A stretch of 46,780 nucleotides of DNA, from NCBI GenBank assembly GCA_033557835.1, contig JAWQRO010000244.1, positions 1-46,780 on the forward strand, given 5' to 3'. This document shows positions 13,365 to 23,999 of the stretch, piece after piece. Numbering within the stretch: position 1 is the stretch's first letter; every line of letters begins with the position of its first letter. A program made the position numbers and the translations under genes. The notes beneath the pieces are model-generated. The model had not been told where the DNA came from. It made no database searches and saw only the letters and a list, made by a program, of their open reading frames with translations. Source of the DNA: Helochares maculicollis (lineage: Eukaryota; Arthropoda; Insecta; Coleoptera; Hydrophilidae).

Positions 13365-14554
13365 ACGAAGCTTAATAACTTTTTGTAGTCTAGCGGGGCC
13401 ATACTTTAAGTAATTAGTAATTATTTAGTAATACCTTCTTTCCAGTCGGAATTGGGAGGTGCAACTAGAGAGCGCTGTACTTCATCTACCACTCACTATG
13501 ATTCAAATATGCATTCCGAATCTTTGAGTGGATAATAAACGATTGGTACATATTTCGTTCTTATTTGCGCAAAACCATTTTCAGTTTCCTTGCACCTCTC
13601 GTAAAAATATATTTTATATGTTTTGTAAAATGTCTATGTAACTTGTATACCAAACACTATATCATTGGTTCAGCATGGGCCTATTATTCAATCGTTCATT
13701 TGTATTAATGCTGTAAAAAATATAGAATATTACATCAACTTAAGCCTCATAATGTTTTAAATTTAATATCATGCTGTGAGCCTGCATATATTTGTCAATT
13801 TTGTCAACATCAAAGCAACCCTACAGAAATGCAGAAGAGATTTTTGTAAAGATATTTCAATACTCTAACACAATTAGTTGTTATATTAGAAAGTATTTAT
13901 AAAATTAGGTTGCTCTTCAAACATTTCCAAATCTAAGCTTCTGAGGTATACATTTTTTTATAAATTAAACCAAAACAGATACCTTCGGATGAAAGATCCA
14001 TAGCAAATTTATGTTCTATCACATCTATCACGATGTAGTAACCATGCAAGAACCTCTCGCTAGCATCATCATCAGAGCTATATGACTCCATTCGTATAAA
14101 TAAAACTTTTAAAAGAATGTTTGAGAATAGATCAGAATAGTTGAATGAATGTCAAAACATTATTTCTTCATATTCTCTCACTATAGATATAATTCATGGC
14201 TTCTGTCATTCTACAGATTGTTTTTTAATATCGATGGAATCTTTAACAACATTATAATAAGTATATGTATACACCAACAAACTCATAAATTTTCGTATAC
14301 CTATTCATATTGTCTATCATTTGAGTATATACCTACTCAACAGAAAATTTATTTCTCTCTCAGCTGTAAAAGTTGTATCTATAAGCTTCTCAGAAATTAA
14401 TGTCTTTCAACTTACAACGCGTACAAAACTCAAGAGCGCAGTGATTGATATTAATGATTGCCTAGATCTATGAACCCCAGACCTATCTCTTTTTTAAATT
14501 ACACTTTAAACAGTACCATTTAATGTTTGGGACTGTTTCCCGACTTCTAATGTA
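13365..14554. other. Intergenic spacer between copy B and the inverted-repeat element
   Basis: I find no gene in this stretch. An 83-codon plus-strand frame at 14149-14400 has AT-driven composition (Tyr, Ser, Phe, Ile) and no recognisable domain, so I treat it as chance. Confidence 0.45.
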
Positions 14555-15078
14555 CAGGTTTGTATAAAAAGTAGTCGGACTGAGGTTGGACGCCCAACTA
14601 AAGAGTTTGCAAACCAATTTTTGGTGCTCTAGTGTTGGTGTGGGATCAAGGGAAGGGGAGCGGGCCCGAATCAGTTGCATCCAGACGCTTGAGGAAGAAG
14701 AGGCGACGCTGATGCCAAAACTTTTGACGGACGAGCAAAAGTAGGAACTGGCCAAACACTCGAGGGCGACGTTGCGACAGCCTCCCTATAGCCCGCATAC
14801 GGCACTACGGGACTTCTTTCAATTCCCCAAGATCAAGAGTGTACTGACAGGCACGCGGTTCAGGACTCTGGAAGCTATTCAACTCGCTACGACGAGGGCT
14901 TTAGACGACTTAGGGGTTGCCGACTTCCAGGGAGCGTTCGGAGACTGAAAAATCCGGTATCAAAGGGTTATCGATTTTGATGGAGACTACTGCGAAGATT
15001 CCTAGAGGAAAAGTGTAAAAATTTTGCCAATAAATGTGTTTTCTGAGCTCAGTCCGGTTACTTATTATACAAACCCTG
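14555..15078 (+). mobile_element. Internally deleted Tc1/mariner-type element with terminal inverted repeats
   Basis: A 524-bp element is flanked on each side by TA (14553-14554 and 15079-15080), the usual target duplication of Tc1/mariner transposons. Its ends are inverted repeats of about 30 bp: CAGGTTTGTATAAAAAGTAG at the left pairs with CAGGGTTTGTATAATAAGTA at the right, with few mismatches. Inside, on the plus strand at about 14,775-15,000, is the degraded C-terminal end of a transposase: PPYSPH, then DFFQFPK, then a GTRF motif and a final D-GDY segment. A short upstream piece reading PKLLTDEQK (about 14,712-14,738) is a separate transposase part, so most of the gene has been lost. The element is much richer in G and C than its surroundings, which fits insertion from elsewhere. 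It cannot encode a working enzyme. Confidence 0.75.
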
Positions 15079-15530
15079 TAACACTATACTTTGACAATAA
15101 GATAATATGTTATAACTATAAATCATAGATTTAAAAAAACTGCCTGAAACAAGACTTTTTTAGTAAAAATCTATATTTGATATAATATCATCATATCAGG
15201 ATGAGAAAATACAAATTAGGCAGTTGGTTCATTTCATTAAAAGGAATGACTATTCATTCATTTTAACTTTTCATTAGAAACGCATTTAAAAATTATAAAT
15301 ATTTGAATCAGTAATATAGCAACAAAATTATAACAAACTTTCCATCGTCCAAGTACCCCGGCTTCTAATAATAAGGTCATTACGTTTCTTTTTTAGACTC
15401 AGCACTTTGTAGTGGTAGTCATAAAAACCTGGCTTAAATATGATTGAAATTTACTTGAAGGAAATATTACTTGTAACTTGAACAGTAAACGTGCGGTTTC
15501 ATAATCCACTAATATTTGCCAGCTAAGTCA
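15079..15530. other. Spacer downstream of pseudogene C
   Basis: No gene is visible. The last 70 bases before the pseudogene C stop codon (about 15,468-15,530) closely resemble the 3' flank of copy B (about 11,262-11,320). Both share TTACTTGTAACTTGAAC, and both have CATAATCCAC farther in. This is common descent of the 3' flank. Confidence 0.5.
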
Positions 15531-16769
15531 TTATTCTTGCTCATCTTTAGATGTATCCCCTAAATTGCAGCAAACATTTACTAAAAGGAATAATGCCAGA
15601 AGAAATTTGTGCTATGATAAACATCTGCGCAGCAGATTTTGGGTTAGGGTTAATTGCGTATATGATTTCGTTGGTAGTGTAGCCTAAGGTCATTTGGGCG
15701 AAAAAGAAGGCTACTACCGTAGTTTTTTGTTTCATGGGCGCATGGGTGTGTATACAACCATAAATCCGTAGATGCGATATAAAGTTTTTCCAAAATTTTC
15801 AATAAGTAAAATCAAAATGATCCAAGCTACTGTTATCCTATTTGGTTCGTCGAGGACAATTATTTGATATATAACGTCGCTGCTGTTTGGCTCTTTTACT
15901 ACCAGAAGGGTGTATAATGCGCCTTCTTCAAACCGATAATTATCCAATCTCTTGTTGTTAAACCAAATGCTGCAATTACAATCCCAAATATTTAGTCTTG
16001 ATATGTTAAGCTCTTGGCCGGAGTAAGAGGCACAGGATAATTTTATTCGATCTTCTGGTATCGGGCTACTTAATGTCGCTTTTAATTCTGGCAGATGTGT
16101 CTTGCATTTGATAAGGTCGTCGTTAAAAATTTCATTTCACCATTGAAGTCAAATTAGGGGCCCATCCATTTTGAATCACAAACTATGGAGTAGTTCGCTA
16201 AATGGTGAGAAAATTGTTAAGTACATAAAAACTTTTAGCAATTAAAAGTGGTAACCTTCTCTTTCAAAATCGAACGCTTTCTTATCACTGCAATCGTACT
16301 GGAAAAAATCGGTCATTCGTTTTTTTTTGTCATTTGTACAACGACTTTTTCTTTAGCCAAGGGAGCTTATTCAATGACGCCAAAGTTATTATTGTATAAA
16401 GTCATGGAGCAATTGTAGAATCTAATATGAACATCTCCATGAAGTGGTGTTTTGTCAGGTTCTACATCGGCAGTTTCGTACAAAAACCATGCGCCTAAAT
16501 AGGCAGTTAAATAAAAAAGAAAGCTGAACTTAACTAGTCTTAAATACGTGTTGATCTTTAACTTCCTTAAGACGGTTATTAACACAAAATAATCGAAAGG
16601 AACCGTCCCTAACGCTAAAATTGCAGGAAATGCAGCTAAAACTTTTGGGTCATAGTAATAAACTCCAATTTTTATCTTCTAAATTTAATAATTATTCTAA
16701 CACCATCCATAAACAAGTTTGAAACCGTCATCAAAGGTAAAAATATCAAAACGCACTTCAATCTTCGCA
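15531..16769 (-). pseudogene. SLC15/POT-family transporter pseudogene C, 5' half lost
   Basis: This is a broken paralogue of copies A, B and D. The C-terminal exon (about 16,197-15,531) and the 3' half of exon 1 (about 16,769-16,256) remain, with the intron (16,198-16,255, 58 bp, GTTACC...TTAG) at the conserved position. The damage is extensive: a frameshift before MKQK in the YTQAP region (about 15,730-15,750), another in the last membrane segment (about 15,590-15,610), loss of the TFN residues in the lumenal RFYNTFNC motif, a stop right after FGVIE (about 16,367), and a small deletion in the segment matching TTYLKVK (about 16,680). The part coding the first six membrane segments is absent, and the remaining sequence abuts a mariner fragment near 16,770. 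I see no way this makes a transporter. Confidence 0.85.
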
Positions 16770-17210
16770 CATTTTTCTTTTTGGGTTGTCGTAATGTATC
16801 CATTTCTCATCTCCGGTGACGATTTGATGTAAAAAATCTTTTTTTCACTCATGCATAGTCGACGTTCAATATTTCTAGGCGTCAATTCGTGAGGAACCCA
16901 ATTTCCTTGTTTATTAATCATTCTTAATGATTTTAAACGATGTGAAACTGCTTGCTGAGTGACTTCTAATGTGAGAGCAAGTTGTTTTTGTGTTTGAGAC
17001 GAATCTTCCTCCAATAATTCTTCCAATTCTGCATCTTCGTAAATTTTAAGCCTTCCACTGCGGCTTTGTCTTCTACATCAAAATCACCATTTTTAAACTT
17101 TTGAAACCACTCACGACACGTTCTTTCACTCAAAGCAGCTTCATAATATGCTTTTACGAGCAATCGATGCGCCTCAGCCGCAGATTTTTTAAATTAAAGA
17201 AATAAAGTTC
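16770..17210 (-). mobile_element. Truncated mariner transposase fragment fused to pseudogene C
   Basis: Read on the minus strand, this encodes the N-terminal DNA-binding half of a mariner transposase. It runs from a helix-turn-helix region (SAAEAHRLLVKAYYE, then ERTCREWFQKFKNGDFDVED) through LEELLEEDSSQTQKQLALTL and GNWVPHELTP to the first catalytic block VTGDEKWIHYDN, where it stops abruptly. A frameshift follows the DFDVED region (about 17,040), and a small deletion just before the catalytic block (about 16,840) removes several residues and shifts the frame. The catalytic second half and both terminal inverted repeats are missing. The abrupt end inside a conserved motif, directly next to transporter sequence, suggests insertion followed by deletion. 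The subfamily is not certain from this piece. Confidence 0.82.
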
Positions 17211-19052
17211 CCGCAAATGATGTTTATTTGGATCAAATTTAAAAATTTTCAAGAAAATTATATTTTACTAGCATGGAGTCACTAATATAGTAAGTTTAGG
17301 TGATTTTAGAACAAACAGGCTAATTTTTAAGCCTGTTATGATCTACAAATTCTAACGAAAGCCGCGCCCCGCGACACCTTCCTTAAAACGGCGGAAACTT
17401 ATTTGTACTCCTAATATATGTTGTATTATCTCGTTTGATAAAATTTTTTCTATCTATTGCTCGCTGAAAGACGTTTGTAATCATTCTGATTATTTTTACC
17501 GAAATAAATTTAATTCGATCCTTCGAGATTCATCCAAGTCTTGGTGCTTTCTTAATTTTTATGAATTTTATGGCTTTATATATGTCCTAGCTAGCTAGTT
17601 ATTTTAAAGCGATACACCGTAAGTATTTTTATCTCTATTATTTTGTCTTTTAAAATTTTTGTGGGTTAACATACTTATTTTCAATTTTAAATTCTGAGAT
17701 TTTTTAAAACATTCAATGGTTTAAGTTTTTAGATTTGCCAAGTGTTATAGTCAGGCACATCTGCAATTTCTCGTGATTTTCTTTTATTTACTTTTTTACT
17801 TCTCTACACTTCCATTTGTATTATTCTTTCTTTGAACAAGGTAATTTTTTGTCTATATATTTTTACTTCTCTAGACTATTATATTTACATTATGTTAGTT
17901 GTTGGGAAATTACCTTACAGCATTAACAAATAAATTCATCTATATATAGTATCTACTATAATTAAAACATCAAGTATAACTGTATCGATAACTACATTTG
18001 AAAATCTATTGTTTTGGGGCAAGTTGGAAAAAATATACATCAAAATGACAAGGTGAGTCAAATAAATTAAAACAGTATTAATTTACAACGCTTTTAGCGA
18101 TTTAAAGGGAGATAATCTATCTACACTTTTGCTCGTTTAATGCAATACCTGCGCCTCATTGAAATGCTGTTTTAGTTTCGCTGTCGCTGCAGTAAACACA
18201 GCTTTGCTTGCACTGAATAGCGAATGCGAATAGGAAATGAAACCAATCCTCAACAAATCGAAATCAAAGCCAGAATCTTATTATCTCCGAATTGTTAACA
18301 AGATTATATGGGATAAATACAATAATATCAAATTTATCTTTGCCGTTTAACAACTAAATTCTATTTCACATGTAACAAATAACTGCGATAAATTAACATT
18401 TCATTTCAAACTAATACCAAAAGATTAATTTTGTACAGTTAATTCGAAACTAAGAGTACTAAAATATCAACGCTGCTTTTTCCGATTACTCTTGTTTCCA
18501 ATCTTGACATCAAGGATTCTGTGAGGCAGGACTACCATTTATTATAACTTTCAATTTTCTTTAATCGTCGATGAATTTAATAAATTTTGCAAATCCATTT
18601 CTCTGTGTTTACCTAAGTTTCAATTTTCGTACTGCCGGCATACATTTCCCCAGGTTCCCAATAATATTGATTACGAATTATGCAAAGCGATATACTGAGT
18701 ACTTTTCCAGTTCTAGTCTCCATTCCTTGCCAATGTCCACAATTTTACAGCTCTGTGCATTGCCAGTATTACAGGGATTGATTTATATTCCTTCAGAAGT
18801 TTCTAGGACGGAAGAGGAAGCAATTGGGTACAAAACGGGGTATTTGTTTGATGTAGAAACTCAAGTGACTTCATTACCCTTGTTTAAATTGGCGCTGGAG
18901 CAATATTTCTGGTTGGTTGTCAAAGAGAATATCATTAGTCATGGCTGCAGTAGGAAACACCTTGCATTAATGTTTTTAGAGCCTGATAGAATCTAATTTA
19001 AGAGAAAGATACTTTTAACTTTTTTAACTATAAATGTGTTTCTTTGTCTTGT
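17211..19052. other. Spacer between the mariner fragment and copy D
   Basis: There is no recognisable gene here. The missing 5' half of pseudogene C was looked for and is not seen. A 141-codon plus-strand frame (18571-18996) runs convergently toward the 3' end of copy D. It is the longest unassigned frame in the window but matches no family I know and lacks a repeated domain or signal. I do not call it a gene. Confidence 0.4.
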
Positions 19053-21025
19053 TTAATTATCCTCTTGTTCAATGTCCATCGATCTATAGCAAATATTTGC
19101 TAAAAGATACACTATCAATGCCACAAGAAAAATTTGTGATATTACAAACATCTGATCAGATGGTTTTGGCTTTGGATTGATTAGGTAGATGATTTCGTTT
19201 GTAGTATAGCCTAAGGTCATTTGGGCAAAAAACACAGCTGTAACCGACACTTTCAGTTTCATTGGGGCTTGTGTATATAAAAACACCAAACAATAGATAC
19301 GATATAACGTCCTTCCGAAATTTTCAATCAGTAGAATAAGAAAGATCCAAGCTACTGTTATTTCATTTGGTGCATTCATGGTATTTATTTTATAGTCTAA
19401 ATTTTTACTATTTGGATCTTTTACTACGAGCAAGGAGTAAAATCCACCTTCTTCGAACATATATTTACCCACTCGCTGTTCATTAAACCAAATATGGCAA
19501 TCACTAGCCATGACCTTTTGCCTTGATATATTGAACTTTTGACCACGGTATGTGGAACAGGATAATTTTATCTGATCTTCTTGTGATGGGCTATTTAATA
19601 TGGTTCTTAATTCTGGAAGATATGTTGTACATTTGCTAAGATCATCGTTGAAAAATTTCATGTCACCATCGGTGTCAAAGTGTGCGCCAATCCATTTTGA
19701 ATCATGGAGTAATGTGTAGTTTGCTACATGGCAATAAAATTAATAAGTACATAGTATTCATACAACAATCAGCAGAACTAACCTTCTTTTTGATAATCGA
19801 ACATTTTTTTATCCATGCAATCGTACTGAAAAAAATTCGTCATTCGTTTTCCTGTCACTTTCACAACGACCTTTTCTGTAGCTAAAGGAGCCAATTCAAT
19901 AATACCAAATTGACTATTAATTATTGTCATGGAGCAGTTGAAAGTATTATAGAACCTAATGTGGATATCTCCTTGTAAAGGTGTTTTGTCCGGTTCTACG
20001 TCGGCAAAGTTATATAAAAGGCATGCGGATGAATAGGCAATTAGGTAAAAAACAAAGCTGAATCCAACGATTCTCAGATATGTATTTAACTTTAATTTCT
20101 TTAAAATGTATATGAAAACAAAATAATCGAAAGGCACCGTACCTAGCGCAAGAAATGCTGGAAACGCAGCCAAAATTTTTGGAACAAAGTAATAAGCTCC
20201 AATTTTGACTTTTAAGTAGTAGGAAAATTTAATCATTATTCTAGTTCCATCTATAAACAAATTTGATACCACCATGAGTGGTAAAAAAACGACAACACAT
20301 TTTAGCCTCTGCGCATCTTTGATAATATCAGGAGGAAAAACTTTTTGATCTTCGGTATTAGCAAGATCATCCTCATTAGATTTCAATCTCTTCCTAAAAA
20401 TGTATCGTGCTAGTTGGATGGTGTACCTAAATGAAGTTGTTTGAGCCAAACGGAAATACTTTAAGTTAAGAATGACAACAAAAGTTGCCGTTAGAGCTTC
20501 TGCAAATAAAACCAACCATTTTACGAATTTTTTTTCCATGGATAAACCTGCTCCCTGTACAATAACTACACTAATGAGGTACAACGCGTTTTCTCCAAAG
20601 ACAAACATGTACATGGCCCTCTCAAAGTGCTTATGCCGGTTTTGAATTGGAAGTTGATCTGCATAGAAACAGAGAAAAGATGGTGTTGCAATATAATGGC
20701 TACCTTGGATTATTGAAAAAAAAATATATATAACAATGGCACGCAACGATTCATGCAAGAACACGTTGGCAAGAACGGCAGCGATAGACCCAAGAGCAGA
20801 CAGCCCCAGAAAAATTAAACTAATGGGTAATCTTCCTACAGTATCAGCTAATAATCCTCCTGGTATGGCCACCATGGGTAAAAACACCAACAATATCTTT
20901 CTACTTCGTTCCAGATTTCGTGCTCTAAACTCTTGAAGCAATACTTCGTCTGCACTCATTTGATAGCAAAGCATCAATGTTACACTAATCGCCAGAAATA
21001 ATATGCCAAGTTTATGAGAGGTCAT
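19053..21025 (-). CDS. Divergent SLC15/POT-family transporter, copy D (637 aa, two exons)
   Basis: This is the most diverged intact member of the array. Exon 1 is 21025-19783 and exon 2 is 19723-19053. The 59-bp intron (GTTAGT...GTAG) has the same phase and position as in A and B, giving 1914 nt with a TAA stop. The frame is intact over 12 predicted membrane segments. It has GGLLAD in place of GALLAD, a central linker reading KRLKSNEDD, the lumenal RFYNTFNCSMTIIN block, and YTQAPMKLK near the C-terminus. In the eighth segment it has VPFDYF where A and B have VPLVYF; the FDY form is closer to the FDY motif of ordinary POT proteins, so D may keep an older state. It probably sits in the plasma membrane or an internal membrane. 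The substrate is not deducible. Confidence 0.87.
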
Positions 21026-21045
21026 TTCCTAAATATTAAATTCTG

Positions 21046-21076
21046 ATTGACTTATTCAGTTAATGATTCTTCTTCT
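21046..21076 (-). promoter_or_regulatory. Conserved 5' block upstream of copy D
   Basis: On the minus strand, a GAAGAAGAAGAAT block (about 21,065-21,077) is followed by AATAAGTCAA (about 21,046-21,055), ending about 20 bases before the start codon. Both parts match the pattern found upstream of A and B. Confidence 0.33.
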
Positions 21077-21079
21077 TCA

Positions 21080-23380
21080 TTTTATTGTGCCACTACCAGT
21101 GTTTAACAGATTAAGACTATTCTTAATTCACAAAGATTGTCTCAACTGATAGAATAATGGTAGACTATTCAGTGAGTTGAAAATTTAAATAGCAAAAATA
21201 GTTCGAGCGGATCTAACAATCTGGAAATGCGTTCAAAGATCTTTTGTGTTGTTTTGTTCCAGTGGAAGTACTGATGTTTATTTTATGGTTTCTGAGGCTG
21301 CAATTTAATATGAAAAGAAGAGATCAAAATTCCTAAAACTAAGAGAATTTGTGTGAGTAGGGCACAGTATTTGAAATTTTAGTAGTCAAGAATGTTAAAA
21401 CAGTTTCACGAAAATGAATTGGATGTACTATCAAAAGCAATTGTTAATTGTATAATTTCTTTGCTTTATGGAAGTCAATTTCAAAGTAACCTAATTTTTA
21501 TAACTTAATAGTTTGCTATTGAAAAATAATGGTCATCCATTTTAAAAAGTAAAATTAGCATTCTTACATTGTAGACTTGTAATGCCTTAGAAATCTTTTA
21601 GAGCGAATAGGCCGAGTTCATGATGCTATTGTTAATAAATCAAGAGAAAGAAGCATGTGATTCTTTATTAAATAATATTGATGGTGATTCTGATAAAAAC
21701 GGCTTTACATGTCTCTCTTTATGATACCTATTGCAGTTAAAACAATTTTCAGTTTCTCTCTTTGTTCGAATAAACACTTGTATCATATTTTGTTTTCCAT
21801 ATATCACAAAGTCTACCTAATGACGAAAGAAGGGTGCACTTCCCAACTTCCATCTACAATATTTCCTTTACAATAACAGATATATTCATACAAAGAAACT
21901 ACGTATCTAAATAACTAATAGGTATGTTATATGGCTGTTCAGAGCTTTGTCTATAGCTTTCAGACAGTTTCTGCAATTTCATGCTTCTAAACGCTACCAA
22001 ATAAATTTATTAGGTTGCATTTTATAGTTTCGATTTTAATTACAAAAATGATCGTTCACACCTACTTATGTTAATAAAATTTATGTATTAATAATAATTA
22101 GTTTGTAATAGTAGCCGAAACATTTTCGGGAAATAGATATTTCCTATGAAACAAAAATATTGCGTAATTAATATTTGCTTTTCGTGCTGAACTGGTGGAG
22201 AATCTAGAACCAGTAATTCTGAATATTCAAGCCCAAAGACAATGTATTTCAGAAAATACTATTTCTATTTCAAGATTAAGGAAAAGCAAAGTACCATAAA
22301 ATATTTGAGCGAAGATTCCAGTGAGAATACTGCCTTTTTCACGAGTTTGGTTAATCGGATTGGAATTATTGTGTGCCTCGTCTTCGTCATTTCAAAAATA
22401 TTGGTGCATTAGATATGATTATATATTTTCAAAAGGAAAACTTTTCTACTTCTATACCCAAACCAGAAACATTCACGAAGCTAACAGCTAGTTATGCATG
22501 TAAGCAAAACTACTCGAATAAATCTTCTTAATAGCTATCCGCATTTTCTAGAAACTTGGCTAAAGCTCAAGTTTCTTTAGAACAGGGCAGTTTTTACAAT
22601 TCCAGCATCTGTAACAGAGCTAGTTTTTAGGCCATATTGATCCTTAAACGTCCTTGAATGTGGGAATAAAACCACCAACACGAGATACATAATCCAATTT
22701 TTATCAGTTGTCGCCATATTAGCTTTTTCGTATGTGTCTATTCCAGTAAATCCTGGAGCTTAAGAGATTCCGAAGAGGAAATCGAGATGCTTATAAAAAT
22801 GCTAGGGCTTGTGCGGTTAAAAATAAGAATTCAGCATGGGAGAAGAAAGGGGGGTTGATAGATTCCAAATCTAAATTTACCCCCATTCACTTACAACAGG
22901 GTTAAAAATAGTTTGTACGTCAATTGGCTGACCGATGTAAGTTTTTTTACAAAGCTTGTGGTGAGTTTAAGCGGATAATCTAACCTTTCTTTAATAAATA
23001 AATATAACTGACCTTTCCTAAACATACCAAATGTAGCGCTTCCAAGCGGAGGCAGATGACGTCGCTTTATTCGAAAAAAATGTACGCAAAATAATTTTGC
23101 GGTGGAAATTTTAACGAACTTGTTGAGCTTATCTCTTTTATACAATTATTATGCAGTTTGCATCAATTATTTAATTAATTATCAATTTGAACCTAAGGCA
23201 TTATTGATAGAGAATGTCATTGCAGTCGCTTTTTAAAAAAGTTTAAAATAAGGGGTGATTTAAATAAATTACCTTGGAATTTTGTCGTAGCTATCCCAAC
23301 TTGTGAGGCAATTATAAGAGCTGTACCTGCTGGAAGAACCCATGTCCCACAATTTAATGAACTGTTCTTAAGCACTGATC
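21080..23380. other. Gene-free stretch right of the transporter array
   Basis: This is AT-rich DNA upstream of copy D. I see no recognisable coding segment, repeat or RNA gene. An 84-codon minus-strand frame (22891-23145) has no domain I recognise. Distal promoter elements of copy D may lie here but cannot be pinpointed. Confidence 0.45.
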
Positions 23381-23399
23381 CATTAAACGAAATAAAAAG

Positions 23400-23665
23400 G
23401 CGAGAGGGTGGTGAGAATAACGGCGCGTACTACCGTAGTAGCGCGTTGTTTTCGTACAGCAGGGAGATCCCAATGCCAGTGCTTTGAAGGACGGCGCACC
23501 TCGTCATCGTCGGTACGGGCGCCGTGCGGCACTGTAGACTGCCATACCAACACCGACGCTCCTCGACGTCGACGTCGACGTCCGCGTAGTATTCGACGCC
23601 ACCCCACCCCCAAAAGACAGTCAGTCACGCAGTCTACCAGACTGTTGTGTCGTGTTTTGTCCTAA
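23400..23665. promoter_or_regulatory. CpG-rich block, possible promoter or first exon
   Basis: About 260 bases rich in G, C and CpG dinucleotides stand in a strongly AT-rich region. They include a short GACGTC-type microsatellite (about 23,560-23,580). At the right edge, the repeated CAGTCAGTCACGCAGTC segment contains TCAGT, the usual core of an arthropod initiator on the plus strand, and a GTAGGTAC sequence near 23,750 could act as a splice donor. Open frames on both strands here are arginine-rich and follow from base composition, so I do not call them genes. A transcription start for a gene extending rightward is possible but unproven. Confidence 0.3.
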
Positions 23666-23999
23666 GAACAAACTACCCTTACGTTCTGTTCTCCGATTCC
23701 AACAAAAAGATTAGGTTGCAGCTGCTCCATCATCAATTGTGTCGAGTTGTAGGTACAATTTACGCAGGAACGACAGAACGGTTGGATGAGTTTTCAACTT
23801 TTGTGGAAGGAATTCAAACGATACGTTTAAGAACTTTCACAGCCGATTTTCCACTTTGATACGTTATCGTTACGTGTTTTCTTTCGCTCGTTTATTTGTT
23901 TCTTTCCTGTTATTTAATATATTTTGTAGTCCGTAGGAAGGGCAAATTGAAATAAGTAAATGTACACAAAGGAGATATTTCTAAACGGAAATCTACGCA

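Noticed and set aside
18571..18996. 141-codon plus-strand frame between pseudogene C and copy D
   Set aside because: It is the longest unassigned frame, but it has no recognisable family, signal or repeated domain and no transcript evidence; chance cannot be excluded in AT-rich DNA of this length.
23383..23665. Two overlapping arginine-rich reading frames on opposite strands
   Set aside because: Both arise from the same CpG-rich block, where stop codons are rare on any strand; neither has a recognisable domain or bounded exon structure.
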